DNA of 64,000 nt. Source: an uncultured Polaribacter sp. Its GTDB lineage: Bacteria; Bacteroidota; Bacteroidia; Flavobacteriales; Flavobacteriaceae. The stretch is taken from contig CALSOT010000003.1 of assembly GCA_943788045.1 (NCBI GenBank), forward strand, positions 1-64,000, in the 5' to 3' direction. Numbering within the stretch: position 1 is the first letter of the stretch; every line of letters starts with the position of its first letter. A program made the translations under genes and the position numbers. Of this stretch, positions 50,354 to 60,245 are shown piece after piece. Under the pieces are notes generated by a model that saw only the letters and a list, made by a program, of their open reading frames with translations, did no database searches and was not told the DNA's origin.

Positions 50354-50506
50354 TTAGTTTAATGAATTTATAGTTACAAAAGCTCTCCACCCAACAATAG
50401 CAAGTTGAAATTTGGATGCTTTAGAAATATCCAATCCTTTCTTAGTGAAGGAAGGCAAGATCAACCTGTTAATCTTTGCAAGAACTTTAAAAGCTTGTTT
50501 TTTCAT
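50354..50506 (-). CDS. Small conserved protein (50 aa) of the type often labelled 'SsrA-binding protein' in Flavobacteriia
   Basis: MKKQAFKVLAKINRLILPSFTKKGLDISKASKFQLAIVGWRAFVTINSLN. Confidence 0.6.
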   Translation of the reverse strand: MKKQAFKVLAKINRLILPSFTKKGLDISKASKFQLAIVGWRAFVTINSLN

Positions 50507-50958
50507 TAGTCGTGAATTAGTGTTTAATTTTACTACATATAACAATGCACTCATAAAAAATAGTATGTTTAGACATAAGCTACTTTTGTTTCTCTGGTGT
50601 ATTGTGATTTTTTGAAATAAAATCTGAAGTTTAAGTTAAGACATTTTTTTTGATTACAACGATTAAATTAACACACAAAATGTTTTTTTATTTAGTGTGA
50701 AATAATTTTAATTTTGTCTGATTAATAATTAGCTTCTGTTGATTGTTTCACATATAGAATAATACGTGTCATTTATTTTTAATGTTCTGTGAAACCTAAT
50801 TTTAATCTATGTTAAAATTTTTTCTGCGTTTATTTGGGAGTGAATAGTTTAAGAGGTAAAATAAATTAGCACTCTTTGTAAGGCTTTTTTTAGCCTTTCT
50901 ATATTTTTCAACTCCCGCTAAAGTGATAAAAATGTATATTCGTAAAAAATTATAATTC

Positions 50959-51891
50959 ATGAATTTTTTATTCATTATTGGAGGTATAGTCTTATTGATT
51001 TTAGGAGGTAATTGGTTATTGAAGTCAGCCGTTGCTTTATCCTTAAAGTTGGGTATCTCTAAAATAATTATTGGTATGACTGTTGTTTCTTTTGCAACTT
51101 CAGCTCCAGAATTAATTGTTAGTATAAATGCTGCTTTGAGTGGTGCCTCAGATTTAGCTTTAGGAAATGTGATAGGTTCTAATATTGCTAATTTAGGATT
51201 AGTTCTAGGGATAACTTTATTACTTGGAACAATGCATGTTCAAAAAAGTTTTTATAGGACGGATTGGCCGGTAATGATGATAGCATCATTATTATTGTAT
51301 TTTTTTTTAAGTGATGATGAGGTTATTACTCAGAATGAAGGAATAATTTTGTTCTCTTTTTTAGTGGGTTTCTTGGTCTATCTTTTGCGTTTTCAAAAGA
51401 CATCTGCTCTTGAAGAATTACCCGAAGAGGATAAACCTATGCCTGTTTATAATATTTTATTCTTTTTTGTACTAGGAGGTCTTGGACTTTGGGGAGGATC
51501 AGAGTTATTGATAAATGGTGCAACTTCTATGGCTTTACAATTTGGAGTAAGTGAGCGTATTATTGGTATTACTATTGTATCAATCGGAACAAGTGTTCCT
51601 GAGCTAGCAGCATCAGTGATAGCCGTTTTAAAGAAAGAAAAAGCAATTTCCTTGGGAAACCTTATCGGTTCTAATGTCTTTAATATTTTAGCCGTTTTAG
51701 GAATTACTTCAATAATTACTCCTGTTAAATTGACTGATTTAGGTTTGTTAACAAGTGATATTTTTTGGATGTTAGGAATTTCTTTTATTGTATTGCCTTT
51801 GGTTTTTATTCCAAAAAGATATCGCTTAGGTTGGCGAGATGGTGTTCTTTTATTATCTGCATATGCAACTTTTATTTATTTTACGATTTAG
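50959..51891 (+). CDS. Calcium/sodium antiporter (YrbG-like)
   Basis: Two repeats SFATSAPELIVS...GNVIGSNIANLG and SIGTSVPELAAS...GNLIGSNVFNIL. Confidence 0.94.
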   Translation: MNFLFIIGGIVLLILGGNWLLKSAVALSLKLGISKIIIGMTVVSFATSAPELIVSINAALSGASDLALGNVIGSNIANLGLVLGITLLLGTMHVQKSFYRTDWPVMMIASLLLYFFLSDDEVITQNEGIILFSFLVGFLVYLLRFQKTSALEELPEEDKPMPVYNILFFFVLGGLGLWGGSELLINGATSMALQFGVSERIIGITIVSIGTSVPELAASVIAVLKKEKAISLGNLIGSNVFNILAVLGITSIITPVKLTDLGLLTSDIFWMLGISFIVLPLVFIPKRYRLGWRDGVLLLSAYATFIYFTI

Positions 51892-52165
51892 AAGAAAATA
51901 GTTCTATTAGAAAAAAAATATCCTTTCAATTTAAATGAAAAAGAAATTAAAACTTTTTAATCTTATAATTGCTACAAAGAGGATGAAATCTAATTTTGAT
52001 CTTGATTAAATTTATTTTTAAAATATGATTATGTAATGGGTTATTAGCATATTTATTTAATGCAAATGCCTTAATTAATGCATTAACTTTTGATATAAAA
52101 TTAAAAACAGCATAAAAAAAAGCCAACACATTAATGTTGACTTTTTTTGTATGATAATCGCAAGA

Positions 52166-53179
52166 TTATTTAATTGGTTTAACCGTTTTAATAATTCTTG
52201 CAGCAATTTTATATGGGTCACCATTTGAAGACGGACGACGATCTTCTAACCATCCTTTATATCCTTTTTCTACTGCGATAATTGGAATACGAATAGATGC
52301 TCCTCTATCTGAAACTCCCCAAGAGAAATCGTTTATCGATGCAGTTTCATGATCTCCTGTTAAACGCTGGTCGTTAAATTCACCATAAACAGCAATATGT
52401 TCTTTTGTTACAGGTCTAAATGCTTCACAAATTTCTGCATATTTCTCTTTAGAACCACAAGTTCTTAAAATTGTGTTAGAAAAGTTTGCGTGCATTCCGG
52501 AACCATTCCAATCTCCTTTAATAGGTTTTGGGTGATATTCAATATACCATCCATACTTTTCAGTTAAACGGTCTAATAAATAACGTGCAACCCAAATTTC
52601 ATCTCCAGCTTTTTTAGCTCCTTTTGCAAACAATTGGAATTCCCATTGTCCAGATGCAACTTCTTGGTTAATTCCTTCAAAATTTAAACCAGCATCAATA
52701 CATAAGTTAGCGTGTTCTTCAACAAAATCTCTACCAAAAGTATTTTTCCCTCCAACAGAACAGTAATACATTCCTTGTGGACCTGGATAACCACCAACAG
52801 GGAAACCTAAAGGTAATTGTGTTTTAGAATCCATAATAAAGTATTCTTGTTCGAAACCGAACCAGAAATCATTATCATCATCTTCAATTGTTGCTCGACC
52901 ATTAGAAATGTGTGGAGTTCCATCTGCATTCATAACTTCCGTCATTACCAAATATCCATTAATTCTTGATGGATCTGGGTAAATTGCAACTGGCTTTAAA
53001 ATACAGTCAGAAGCGCCACCAGAGGCTTGTTTTGTAGAAGAACCATCAAAAGACCAAAGTCCTAATTCTTCAACTGTTCCCTTAAAGTTTTCGTGTTCTT
53101 CAACTTTGGTTTTACTTCTCATGTTCTGAGTAGGGAAATATCCATCTAACCAAATGTATTCTAATTTAATTTTTGCCAT
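52166..53179 (-). CDS. Glutamine synthetase, GSII (eukaryote-like) type
   Basis: 337 aa; YIWLDGY, WSFDGSST, GFEQEYF, GDWNGSGMHANFS. Confidence 0.9.
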   Translation of the reverse strand: MAKIKLEYIWLDGYFPTQNMRSKTKVEEHENFKGTVEELGLWSFDGSSTKQASGGASDCILKPVAIYPDPSRINGYLVMTEVMNADGTPHISNGRATIEDDDNDFWFGFEQEYFIMDSKTQLPLGFPVGGYPGPQGMYYCSVGGKNTFGRDFVEEHANLCIDAGLNFEGINQEVASGQWEFQLFAKGAKKAGDEIWVARYLLDRLTEKYGWYIEYHPKPIKGDWNGSGMHANFSNTILRTCGSKEKYAEICEAFRPVTKEHIAVYGEFNDQRLTGDHETASINDFSWGVSDRGASIRIPIIAVEKGYKGWLEDRRPSSNGDPYKIAARIIKTVKPIK

Positions 53180-53347
53180 AATGTTTAATTGTTTATGTGA
53201 TATTCGAAATACAAAAGTGAAATATTTTCATCTCATATCAAAAAAAAGAGGGGTAAAATTTTAAAAATGAATAAAAAATAATTTTATCCCTAATTTTGAA
53301 AGGGTATCTTTGCTTAAAGTTAAAAATAAGTAGAAAATATTAATAAT

Positions 53348-55531
53348 ATGTCAAGGATTAGATTCAACGCTTTACAAGAAACATTGCAGAGAAGCCCTAT
53401 CAAGGTAGTTCAAAACGAAAAAAGATCAACACTTTTTGGTCAAAACGTCTTTAATAAGTATGCTATGCAACAGTATCTTACACGAGCTGCTTATGAAAGT
53501 GTGATGAATGCAATTGAACATGGAACTAAAATTGATAGAAAAATTGCAGATCAAGTTGCGGTAAGTATGAAAGATTGGGCGATGTCGAAGGGAGCAACTC
53601 ATTATACTCATTGGTTTCAGCCACTTACAGGTGCAACTGCAGAAAAACACGATGCTTTTTTTGAATCTATTAATGGCAGTTTAGCTATGGAAAAATTTGA
53701 CGGCGAACAACTGGTTCAGCAAGAGCCAGATGCATCAAGTTTTCCTCATGGCGGAATTAGAAATACTTTTGAGGCAAGAGGTTATACAGCCTGGGATCCA
53801 ACCTCCCCAGCATTCATTTATGAAACAACTTTATGTATTCCAACAATTTTCGTTGCTTACACGGGAGAGGCTTTAGATAATAAAACTCCTTTATTAAGGG
53901 CTTTACAATCATTAGACACGCATGCAACGGCAGTTTGTAAATATTTTGATAAAAACGCAAATAAAGTAAGTGCAACATTGGGCTGGGAGCAAGAGTATTT
54001 TTTAATAGATGATGCCATGGCGCTTTCGAGACCTGATTTGCTACTTACAGGTAGAACTTTATTGGGCCATTCTCCGGCAAAGGGACATCAATTAGATGAT
54101 CATTATTTCGGAACAATTCCGGGAAGAGCCATGAGTTTTATGCAAGATTTAGAACAAGAATGCATGTTGTTGGGTATTCCTGTAAAAACAAGACACAATG
54201 AAGTTGCCCCGAATCAATTTGAAGTTGCTCCTATTTTTGAAGAAGCAAATTTAGCGGTAGATCATAATTCATTGTTAATGGATGTAATGAAAAAAGTGTC
54301 TCGAAGACATAAATTTAAAGTATTATTTCATGAAAAACCGTTTGCAGGTATCAATGGTTCTGGGAAACATAATAATTGGTCATTGTCTTTAGATGACAGA
54401 ACCAATTTGTTAAGTCCTGGTAAAACACCAATGAAAAATTTGCAATTTCTTACTTTTTTTATAAACACTATAAAAGCCGTTCATACATATGAAGAGTTGT
54501 TAAGAAGCTCCATAGCATCTGCTAGTAATGAGCATCGTTTAGGTGCAAATGAAGCACCACCTGCAATCATTTCTGTATTTATAGGTAATCAGTTGTCTGC
54601 TGTTTTAGATGAATTAGAAAATGTAACGAAAGGAAAGCTTTCTCCTCAAGAAAAGACAGATTTAAAACTCAATATTATTGGTAAAATTCCTGAAATTTTA
54701 TTAGATAATACTGATATAAATAGAACTTCACCTTTTGCGTTTACTGGAAATAAGTTTGAATTTAGAGCTGTTGGTTCCTCGACAAATTGTGCAATACCGA
54801 TGACTATTTTAAATACAATTGTAGCAAAGCAATTAAAAGAATTTAAAATAGAAGTAGATGCTTTAATTGAAGAGAAAAGTCTAAAAAAGGACGAGGCTGT
54901 TTTTAATATTCTCAGGGAGTATATTAAAGATTCAAAAGCAATTCGTTTTGAGGGAGATAGTTATGGAGAAGCTTGGGAAAAAGAAGCTAAAAAACGGGGA
55001 TTGAGCAATAATAATGCAACTCCTGAAGCTTTAAAAATAAAAGTTTCGGATGAAACAGTCTCTTTATTTGAAGAAATGGAAGTAATGAGCAGGGTAGAGT
55101 TGGAGGCTCGTTATGAAATAGATTTAGAAGCTTACACAAAAAAAGTACAAATTGAAGGACGTGTTTTAGGTGATATTGCAAGAAATCAAGTTGTACCTAC
55201 AGCCATTATTTATCAAAATACCTTATTGGAAAATACTAAAAACCTAAAAGAGATTTTTGGTGATGAATATAAAAATATCGCCAAAGAGCAGATAGAATTA
55301 ATTATGATTATTTCTAATCATATCACCAAAATAAATGCTTTAGTTATTCAAATGGAGGCAGACGAGGCGAAAGCAAACAAACTAATTGGTTTAAAATTAG
55401 CAAAACACTACAGCGATAAAGTGAAACCATTTTTTGTCGATATAAGATATCATTGCGATCAATTAGAGGCAATGGTAGATGATAATTTATGGCCACTCAC
55501 AAAGTATAGAGAATTGCTTTTTACTAGATAG
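53348..55531 (+). CDS. glnN: Glutamine synthetase type III
   Basis: 727 aa; THYTHWFQPLTGATAEKHD, KPFAGINGSGKHNNWS, NEAPPAIISVFIG. Confidence 0.95.
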   Translation: MSRIRFNALQETLQRSPIKVVQNEKRSTLFGQNVFNKYAMQQYLTRAAYESVMNAIEHGTKIDRKIADQVAVSMKDWAMSKGATHYTHWFQPLTGATAEKHDAFFESINGSLAMEKFDGEQLVQQEPDASSFPHGGIRNTFEARGYTAWDPTSPAFIYETTLCIPTIFVAYTGEALDNKTPLLRALQSLDTHATAVCKYFDKNANKVSATLGWEQEYFLIDDAMALSRPDLLLTGRTLLGHSPAKGHQLDDHYFGTIPGRAMSFMQDLEQECMLLGIPVKTRHNEVAPNQFEVAPIFEEANLAVDHNSLLMDVMKKVSRRHKFKVLFHEKPFAGINGSGKHNNWSLSLDDRTNLLSPGKTPMKNLQFLTFFINTIKAVHTYEELLRSSIASASNEHRLGANEAPPAIISVFIGNQLSAVLDELENVTKGKLSPQEKTDLKLNIIGKIPEILLDNTDINRTSPFAFTGNKFEFRAVGSSTNCAIPMTILNTIVAKQLKEFKIEVDALIEEKSLKKDEAVFNILREYIKDSKAIRFEGDSYGEAWEKEAKKRGLSNNNATPEALKIKVSDETVSLFEEMEVMSRVELEARYEIDLEAYTKKVQIEGRVLGDIARNQVVPTAIIYQNTLLENTKNLKEIFGDEYKNIAKEQIELIMIISNHITKINALVIQMEADEAKANKLIGLKLAKHYSDKVKPFFVDIRYHCDQLEAMVDDNLWPLTKYRELLFTR

Positions 55532-55823
55532 ATTATTCTTTTTATTCGGTCGTTTAACAAGCTTTCCTTATTTTTTTTAAATGTTTCTAGAAAAACCGAA
55601 TAAACAAAGTTTAACAAATCGTTCAATATTTTAAATCTAGTTCAACCAGAAAAAAATATAAGAAGTAATAAATTGTACTTTAGTTTTTAAAATTTTTAGA
55701 GTTGTAAATACTTTGTTTTTGGTTAAATAATTCTGCCATGTATTTAATTACTTATTTTTTTCGATAATTTCATTTTGTTTTTACTCAAAAGACTAAATTT
55801 GCAAGCAACAACAACACAACAAC

Positions 55824-57002
55824 ATGAGTCAAGAAGTTTCCAAAAGATACGCGAAAAGAGGTGTTTCTGCATCAAAAGAGGATGTTCATAATGCAATTAA
55901 GAATATAAATAAAGGTTTGTTTCCTAAAGCATTTTGCAAAATCGTACCGGATTACTTAACAAATGATGATGATTATTGTTTAATTATGCATGCAGATGGT
56001 GCAGGTACAAAATCTTCTTTAGCATACATGTATTGGAAAGAAACAGGAGATATTTCTGTTTGGAAAGGTATTGCTCAAGATGCCTTAATTATGAATATTG
56101 ACGATTTGCTTTGTGTTGGTGCAACAGATAACATTATGTTATCCTCTACAATTGGTAGAAACAAAAGTAAAATTCCGGGTGAAGTTTTATCGGCAATTAT
56201 TAATGGTACAGAAGAATTAATCGAGGATTTAAAAAGATTTGGGGTTAGCATTCATTCTACCGGAGGTGAGACTGCAGATGTTGGCGATTTAGTTCGTACA
56301 ATTATTGTAGATTCTACTGTAACGGCAAGAATGAAGCGTAAAGACGTTGTTGATAATGCAAATATAAAAGCAGGTGATGTAATTGTTGGTTTAGAATCTT
56401 TTGGACAAGCAAGTTATGAAACTGAATATAATGGAGGAATGGGGTCTAACGGATTAACTTCTGCAAGACACGATGTTTTTCATAAATATTTAGCAGAAAA
56501 ATATCCAGAAAGTTTTGATGCCGCCGTGCCTGAAGATTTAGTGTACTCTGGTCAAACAAAACTGACTGATAAAGTAGAAAATTCTCCTATTGATGCAGGT
56601 AAATTAGTATTGTCTCCAACAAGAACATACGCGCCAATAATTAAGAAAATTTTATCAGAATTTAATTCTGAAACTATACACGGAATGATTCATTGTTCAG
56701 GAGGTGCACAAACAAAAATATTACATTTTGTAGATAACTTACATATTGTAAAAGACAATATGTTTTCAATTCCACCATTATTTAAATTGATACAAGAACA
56801 ATCGAATACAGATTGGAAAGAAATGTATCAAGTATTTAACTGTGGCCATAGAATGGAAATTTATGTTTCTCCAGAAATTGCAGCTGATATTATAGCAATC
56901 TCAAAATCATTTAACGTAGAAGCCAAAATTATTGGTAAAGTAGAAGAATCAGCTACTAAAAAGCTTACTATAAAGAGTGAGTTTGGAATTTTTGAATATT
57001 AA
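55824..57002 (+). CDS. purM: AIR synthase (PurM)-like phosphoribosylformylglycinamidine cyclo-ligase
   Basis: HADGAGTKSSLAYMYW, GGETADVGDLVRT, HGMIHCSGGAQTK. Confidence 0.85.
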   Translation: MSQEVSKRYAKRGVSASKEDVHNAIKNINKGLFPKAFCKIVPDYLTNDDDYCLIMHADGAGTKSSLAYMYWKETGDISVWKGIAQDALIMNIDDLLCVGATDNIMLSSTIGRNKSKIPGEVLSAIINGTEELIEDLKRFGVSIHSTGGETADVGDLVRTIIVDSTVTARMKRKDVVDNANIKAGDVIVGLESFGQASYETEYNGGMGSNGLTSARHDVFHKYLAEKYPESFDAAVPEDLVYSGQTKLTDKVENSPIDAGKLVLSPTRTYAPIIKKILSEFNSETIHGMIHCSGGAQTKILHFVDNLHIVKDNMFSIPPLFKLIQEQSNTDWKEMYQVFNCGHRMEIYVSPEIAADIIAISKSFNVEAKIIGKVEESATKKLTIKSEFGIFEY

Positions 57003-57024
57003 AAAAGGACAAACTTGTAATAAA

Positions 57025-57783
57025 TTACTCAGCATATTTTATTGAAGCATCTAATAGCCAGTTTACCGCAAATAATATAAGTTTTTGAAAGTTCTTATCT
57101 TTCGTTACCGCAGGGCTATGTCCTAAAGCGGTAAAAAAGACCTTCCCCTTTCCATATTTTTTAACCCACGCCATTGGGGAATACTTTCCTTTGTAACTTG
57201 CTTTTAACAAAACTTTATTACTTGTATTGTAGTTAGAATAATAGTACAATTCATCATGTAGAGCGTAATTCGCAAAAGATTCGTCTAAAATTCCATTATT
57301 TTCCTCTAATTCTATTTGAAATGTATGCATCTTCGGATGGTGGTCAAATTTACCTCCAAGCATATTGTAAAACTCAGGTCTCTCTACTTTACTTGTTCTT
57401 CTAAATGAGGCTGAAGCAGCGTGAATTCCGAGTACAGGCAACCCTTTTTTGATGGCTTTAAGTAACCCTCTGTATTGTTTGTTGGTAAGTCGATTAATTT
57501 TTGTGTTGATAAGAATCAAATCATATTCCTTGATTGATTTAATGAAAACATTATAATCTTCGGTATAACTAACATAATAATTATTGTCAACCTCTAGTAG
57601 TTTTCTTAAAATTGCCGCTTTTCTTAAATCATCATGATAATCACCACCTCCAATATAAAGTATTTTTTTTCGTCCTTCATCCGATCTCATCTTGTAAACA
57701 GAAACATAAGGATCAAACTTCTTAACTTGAGAAAAAACAGAACTGCTTAAAAATAACACTAAGAGAATACTATATATTTTCAT
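57025..57783 (-). CDS. ThuA domain-containing protein
   Basis: LPVLGIHAASASFR, GGKFDHHPKMHTFQ, KGKVFFTALGHSP. Confidence 0.88.
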   Translation of the reverse strand: MKIYSILLVLFLSSSVFSQVKKFDPYVSVYKMRSDEGRKKILYIGGGDYHDDLRKAAILRKLLEVDNNYYVSYTEDYNVFIKSIKEYDLILINTKINRLTNKQYRGLLKAIKKGLPVLGIHAASASFRRTSKVERPEFYNMLGGKFDHHPKMHTFQIELEENNGILDESFANYALHDELYYYSNYNTSNKVLLKASYKGKYSPMAWVKKYGKGKVFFTALGHSPAVTKDKNFQKLILFAVNWLLDASIKYAE

Positions 57784-58529
57784 TATTTTAATATTTTTAA
57801 TTGAATATCTTTAAAAGCTATATCTATATCATGTTTTTTGTGTAATTGAAAAGCAATAAGTCCCTTTAATCCCACTCCTTTTTTTTGGTGTAAAGTATCA
57901 TTTAAAATTCCTTTTCCATTATAATTGGTAATTGTAATTCCATTTAATTCAGTAATTATTTTAGTTCCCATGCATTTTATGTACAATTCATTCCATCCAT
58001 TTCGATTGTACTTCCAGTCTTTTTTATGAGTATAATCTTCAAGTCTCCAGCCTTTAGTTAAAGGAAATAACCAGTGTTTAACACCATCTGTTTCATCATA
58101 AAGTAAGCCTGTTCTAAAAGGTTTTGGAGGGTGTATGTCGATTTGTGGTCCTTGCATCTTATTATTTGGTAAATCTAAGGAGCTTCTTAAGTGTACACCA
58201 CTATTTCCTTGTAAACTATGATCTGATTTAAACTTAAGTTTTAATTCAAAATCTTCAAGTTCTTTATTGTATACAAGCCAACTACCGCTGTGATTTCGGT
58301 TGCCATTAGTTACACAATGTATGGATTGATTCTTTATTTTCCAGAAATTATTGGAGGTATAATTATCTATACTCTCAACAGTCCATCCGTTTAAATTGGC
58401 GCCATTAAAAATGGTTTCCCATTTTGAGCTGTTACTTTCACCTGTTTTACAGGATGTGTTTATAAATAAAACGGTTAATAATAAATGAACACTAAGAATT
58501 TTAGACAAATTAGGGAGATTTTTAATCAT
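57783..58529 (-). CDS. DUF1080 (3-keto-disaccharide hydrolase-like) lipoprotein
   Basis: WETIFNGANLNGWTV, NSGVHLRS, GLIAFQLHKKHDIDIAFKDIQLK. Confidence 0.9.
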   Translation of the reverse strand: MIKNLPNLSKILSVHLLLTVLFINTSCKTGESNSSKWETIFNGANLNGWTVESIDNYTSNNFWKIKNQSIHCVTNGNRNHSGSWLVYNKELEDFELKLKFKSDHSLQGNSGVHLRSSLDLPNNKMQGPQIDIHPPKPFRTGLLYDETDGVKHWLFPLTKGWRLEDYTHKKDWKYNRNGWNELYIKCMGTKIITELNGITITNYNGKGILNDTLHQKKGVGLKGLIAFQLHKKHDIDIAFKDIQLKILK

Positions 58530-58881
58530 TTTTATGCTTTTAATTGTATCAAAAATAGGAATTAAATTTGGAGTTTAGTTTGTATTTTGTTCAATAAAAT
58601 GAATTGTAAACAGTTGCCTTTAAAATCATTTTCTGTAATAATATCATCTATTCCTATATAATCCTTACTCTAGTTTTTATAGTTTCTATGTATTTGTTTT
58701 TCATTAGTTTGTGGGCATTTCTCAATTATAAAAAGAATTGTTCGTTTTTGTTTTTTTCTTACTTGAAAGAAACAATGAATAATTAACAAAAGTTATAAAG
58801 CAGTAATTTTATAAAAAAAGTTTGCTTTCTTCAAAAATACTTATAAAAATTGTAAATTCGCAATCCAAGAAAAGATCGAAG

Positions 58882-59958
58882 ATGTTAGATAAATTAAGAA
58901 TTGTTAAGCAGCGTTACGATGAGGTTTCTGATTTGATTATTCAACCAGAAATTATCATGGATCAAAGACGTTATGCTACATTGATGAAAGAATACAAAGA
59001 TTTAGGTATTGTAGTTGAAAAAGGGAATGAATATCAAACATTGACAAACAATATTATTGAAGCAAAAGAAATTCTTGCTGATGGTTCTGATGCAGAAATG
59101 AGCGAGATGGCGAAGATGGAAATTGATGAAGCCAATGTTAGAATACCTCAATTAGAAGACGAAATAAAAGTATTATTAATACCAAAAGACCCCGAAGATT
59201 CTAAGAATGCCGTTGTGGAGTTAAGAGCGGGAGCGGGAGGAGATGAAGCAAGTATTTTTGCCGGTGATTTGTTTAGAATGTATACCAAATATTGCGAAGG
59301 CAGAGGTTGGAAAGTTTCTACTGTAGATTATTCAGAGGGAACAAATGGAGGTTTTAAAGAAATTCAGTTTGAAGTTTCTGGTAATGATGTTTATGGAATT
59401 TTAAAATTTGAAGCAGGTGTTCACCGGGTTCAAAGGGTTCCTCAGACAGAAACGCAAGGACGTGTTCATACATCCGCTGCAACTTGTATGGTCTTTCCTG
59501 AGGCAGAAGAGTTTGATATAGAAATCAATCCAAAAGATGTAAGAATTGATTTTTTCTGTTCTTCAGGTCCTGGTGGTCAGTCCGTAAACACTACTTATTC
59601 TGCGGTACGTTTAACACATATTCCTTCTGGTTTGGTTGCACAATGTCAAGATCAAAAATCACAACATAAAAATAAAGAGAAAGCATTTAAAGTTTTACGT
59701 TCTCGTTTGTACGATATGGAACTAGCAAAGAAAAATGCAGAAGACGCTTTAAAACGCGGATCTATGGTTTCCTCAGGAGACAGAAGTGCGAAGATTAGAA
59801 CTTATAATTACGCTCAAGGAAGAGTGACAGACCATAGAATTGGTTTATCATTGTATGATTTACCTAATATTTTAAATGGTGATATTCAGAAAATTATTGA
59901 TGAGTTAATGCTTGCTGAAAATACGCAAAAATTAAAGGGATTAGCTGACGGAATTTAG
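58882..59958 (+). CDS. prfA: Peptide chain release factor 1
   Basis: [38 protein letters not shown]; start placed at [15 protein letters not shown]. Confidence 0.95.
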   Translation: MLDKLRIVKQRYDEVSDLIIQPEIIMDQRRYATLMKEYKDLGIVVEKGNEYQTLTNNIIEAKEILADGSDAEMSEMAKMEIDEANVRIPQLEDEIKVLLIPKDPEDSKNAVVELRAGAGGDEASIFAGDLFRMYTKYCEGRGWKVSTVDYSEGTNGGFKEIQFEVSGNDVYGILKFEAGVHRVQRVPQTETQGRVHTSAATCMVFPEAEEFDIEINPKDVRIDFFCSSGPGGQSVNTTYSAVRLTHIPSGLVAQCQDQKSQHKNKEKAFKVLRSRLYDMELAKKNAEDALKRGSMVSSGDRSAKIRTYNYAQGRVTDHRIGLSLYDLPNILNGDIQKIIDELMLAENTQKLKGLADGI

Positions 59959-59976
59959 TTTTTCATAACTATAAAG

Positions 59977-60007
59977 AAAAGCCTCAAAATATTTTTTTGA
60001 GGCTTTT
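59977..60007 (+). terminator. Terminator after prfA
   Basis: AAAAGCCTCAAAA...TTTTGAGGCTTTT. Confidence 0.8.
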
Positions 60008-60168
60008 TTTTGAAAATTAAACGTAAATCACAAAAAAACCGATCATAGTTTATCGTGGTTATTGATTATTTTTAGCGTTAAATGAATATTTAAACAATCC
60101 TCAATATTTAATAAATTTAAAGTGTAAGATTACTTCTATTAAAAATATATAGCAGTATTATAATATGC

Positions 60169-60193
60169 AAAACACCCATTTGTCGGGTGTTTT
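60169..60193. terminator. Terminator-like hairpin
   Basis: AAAACACCC-ATTTGTC-GGGTGTTTT then T-run. Confidence 0.65.
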
Positions 60194-60245
60194 TTTTTGA
60201 TTTTTTTCTTAAGGGAAAATTTAATAAAAGCAATTAATGTAATAG

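Noticed and set aside
52115-52148. AGCCAACACATTAATGTTGACTTTTTTT terminator-like sequence
   Set aside because: Stem has a C/A mismatch near its base; possible weak terminator but not called.
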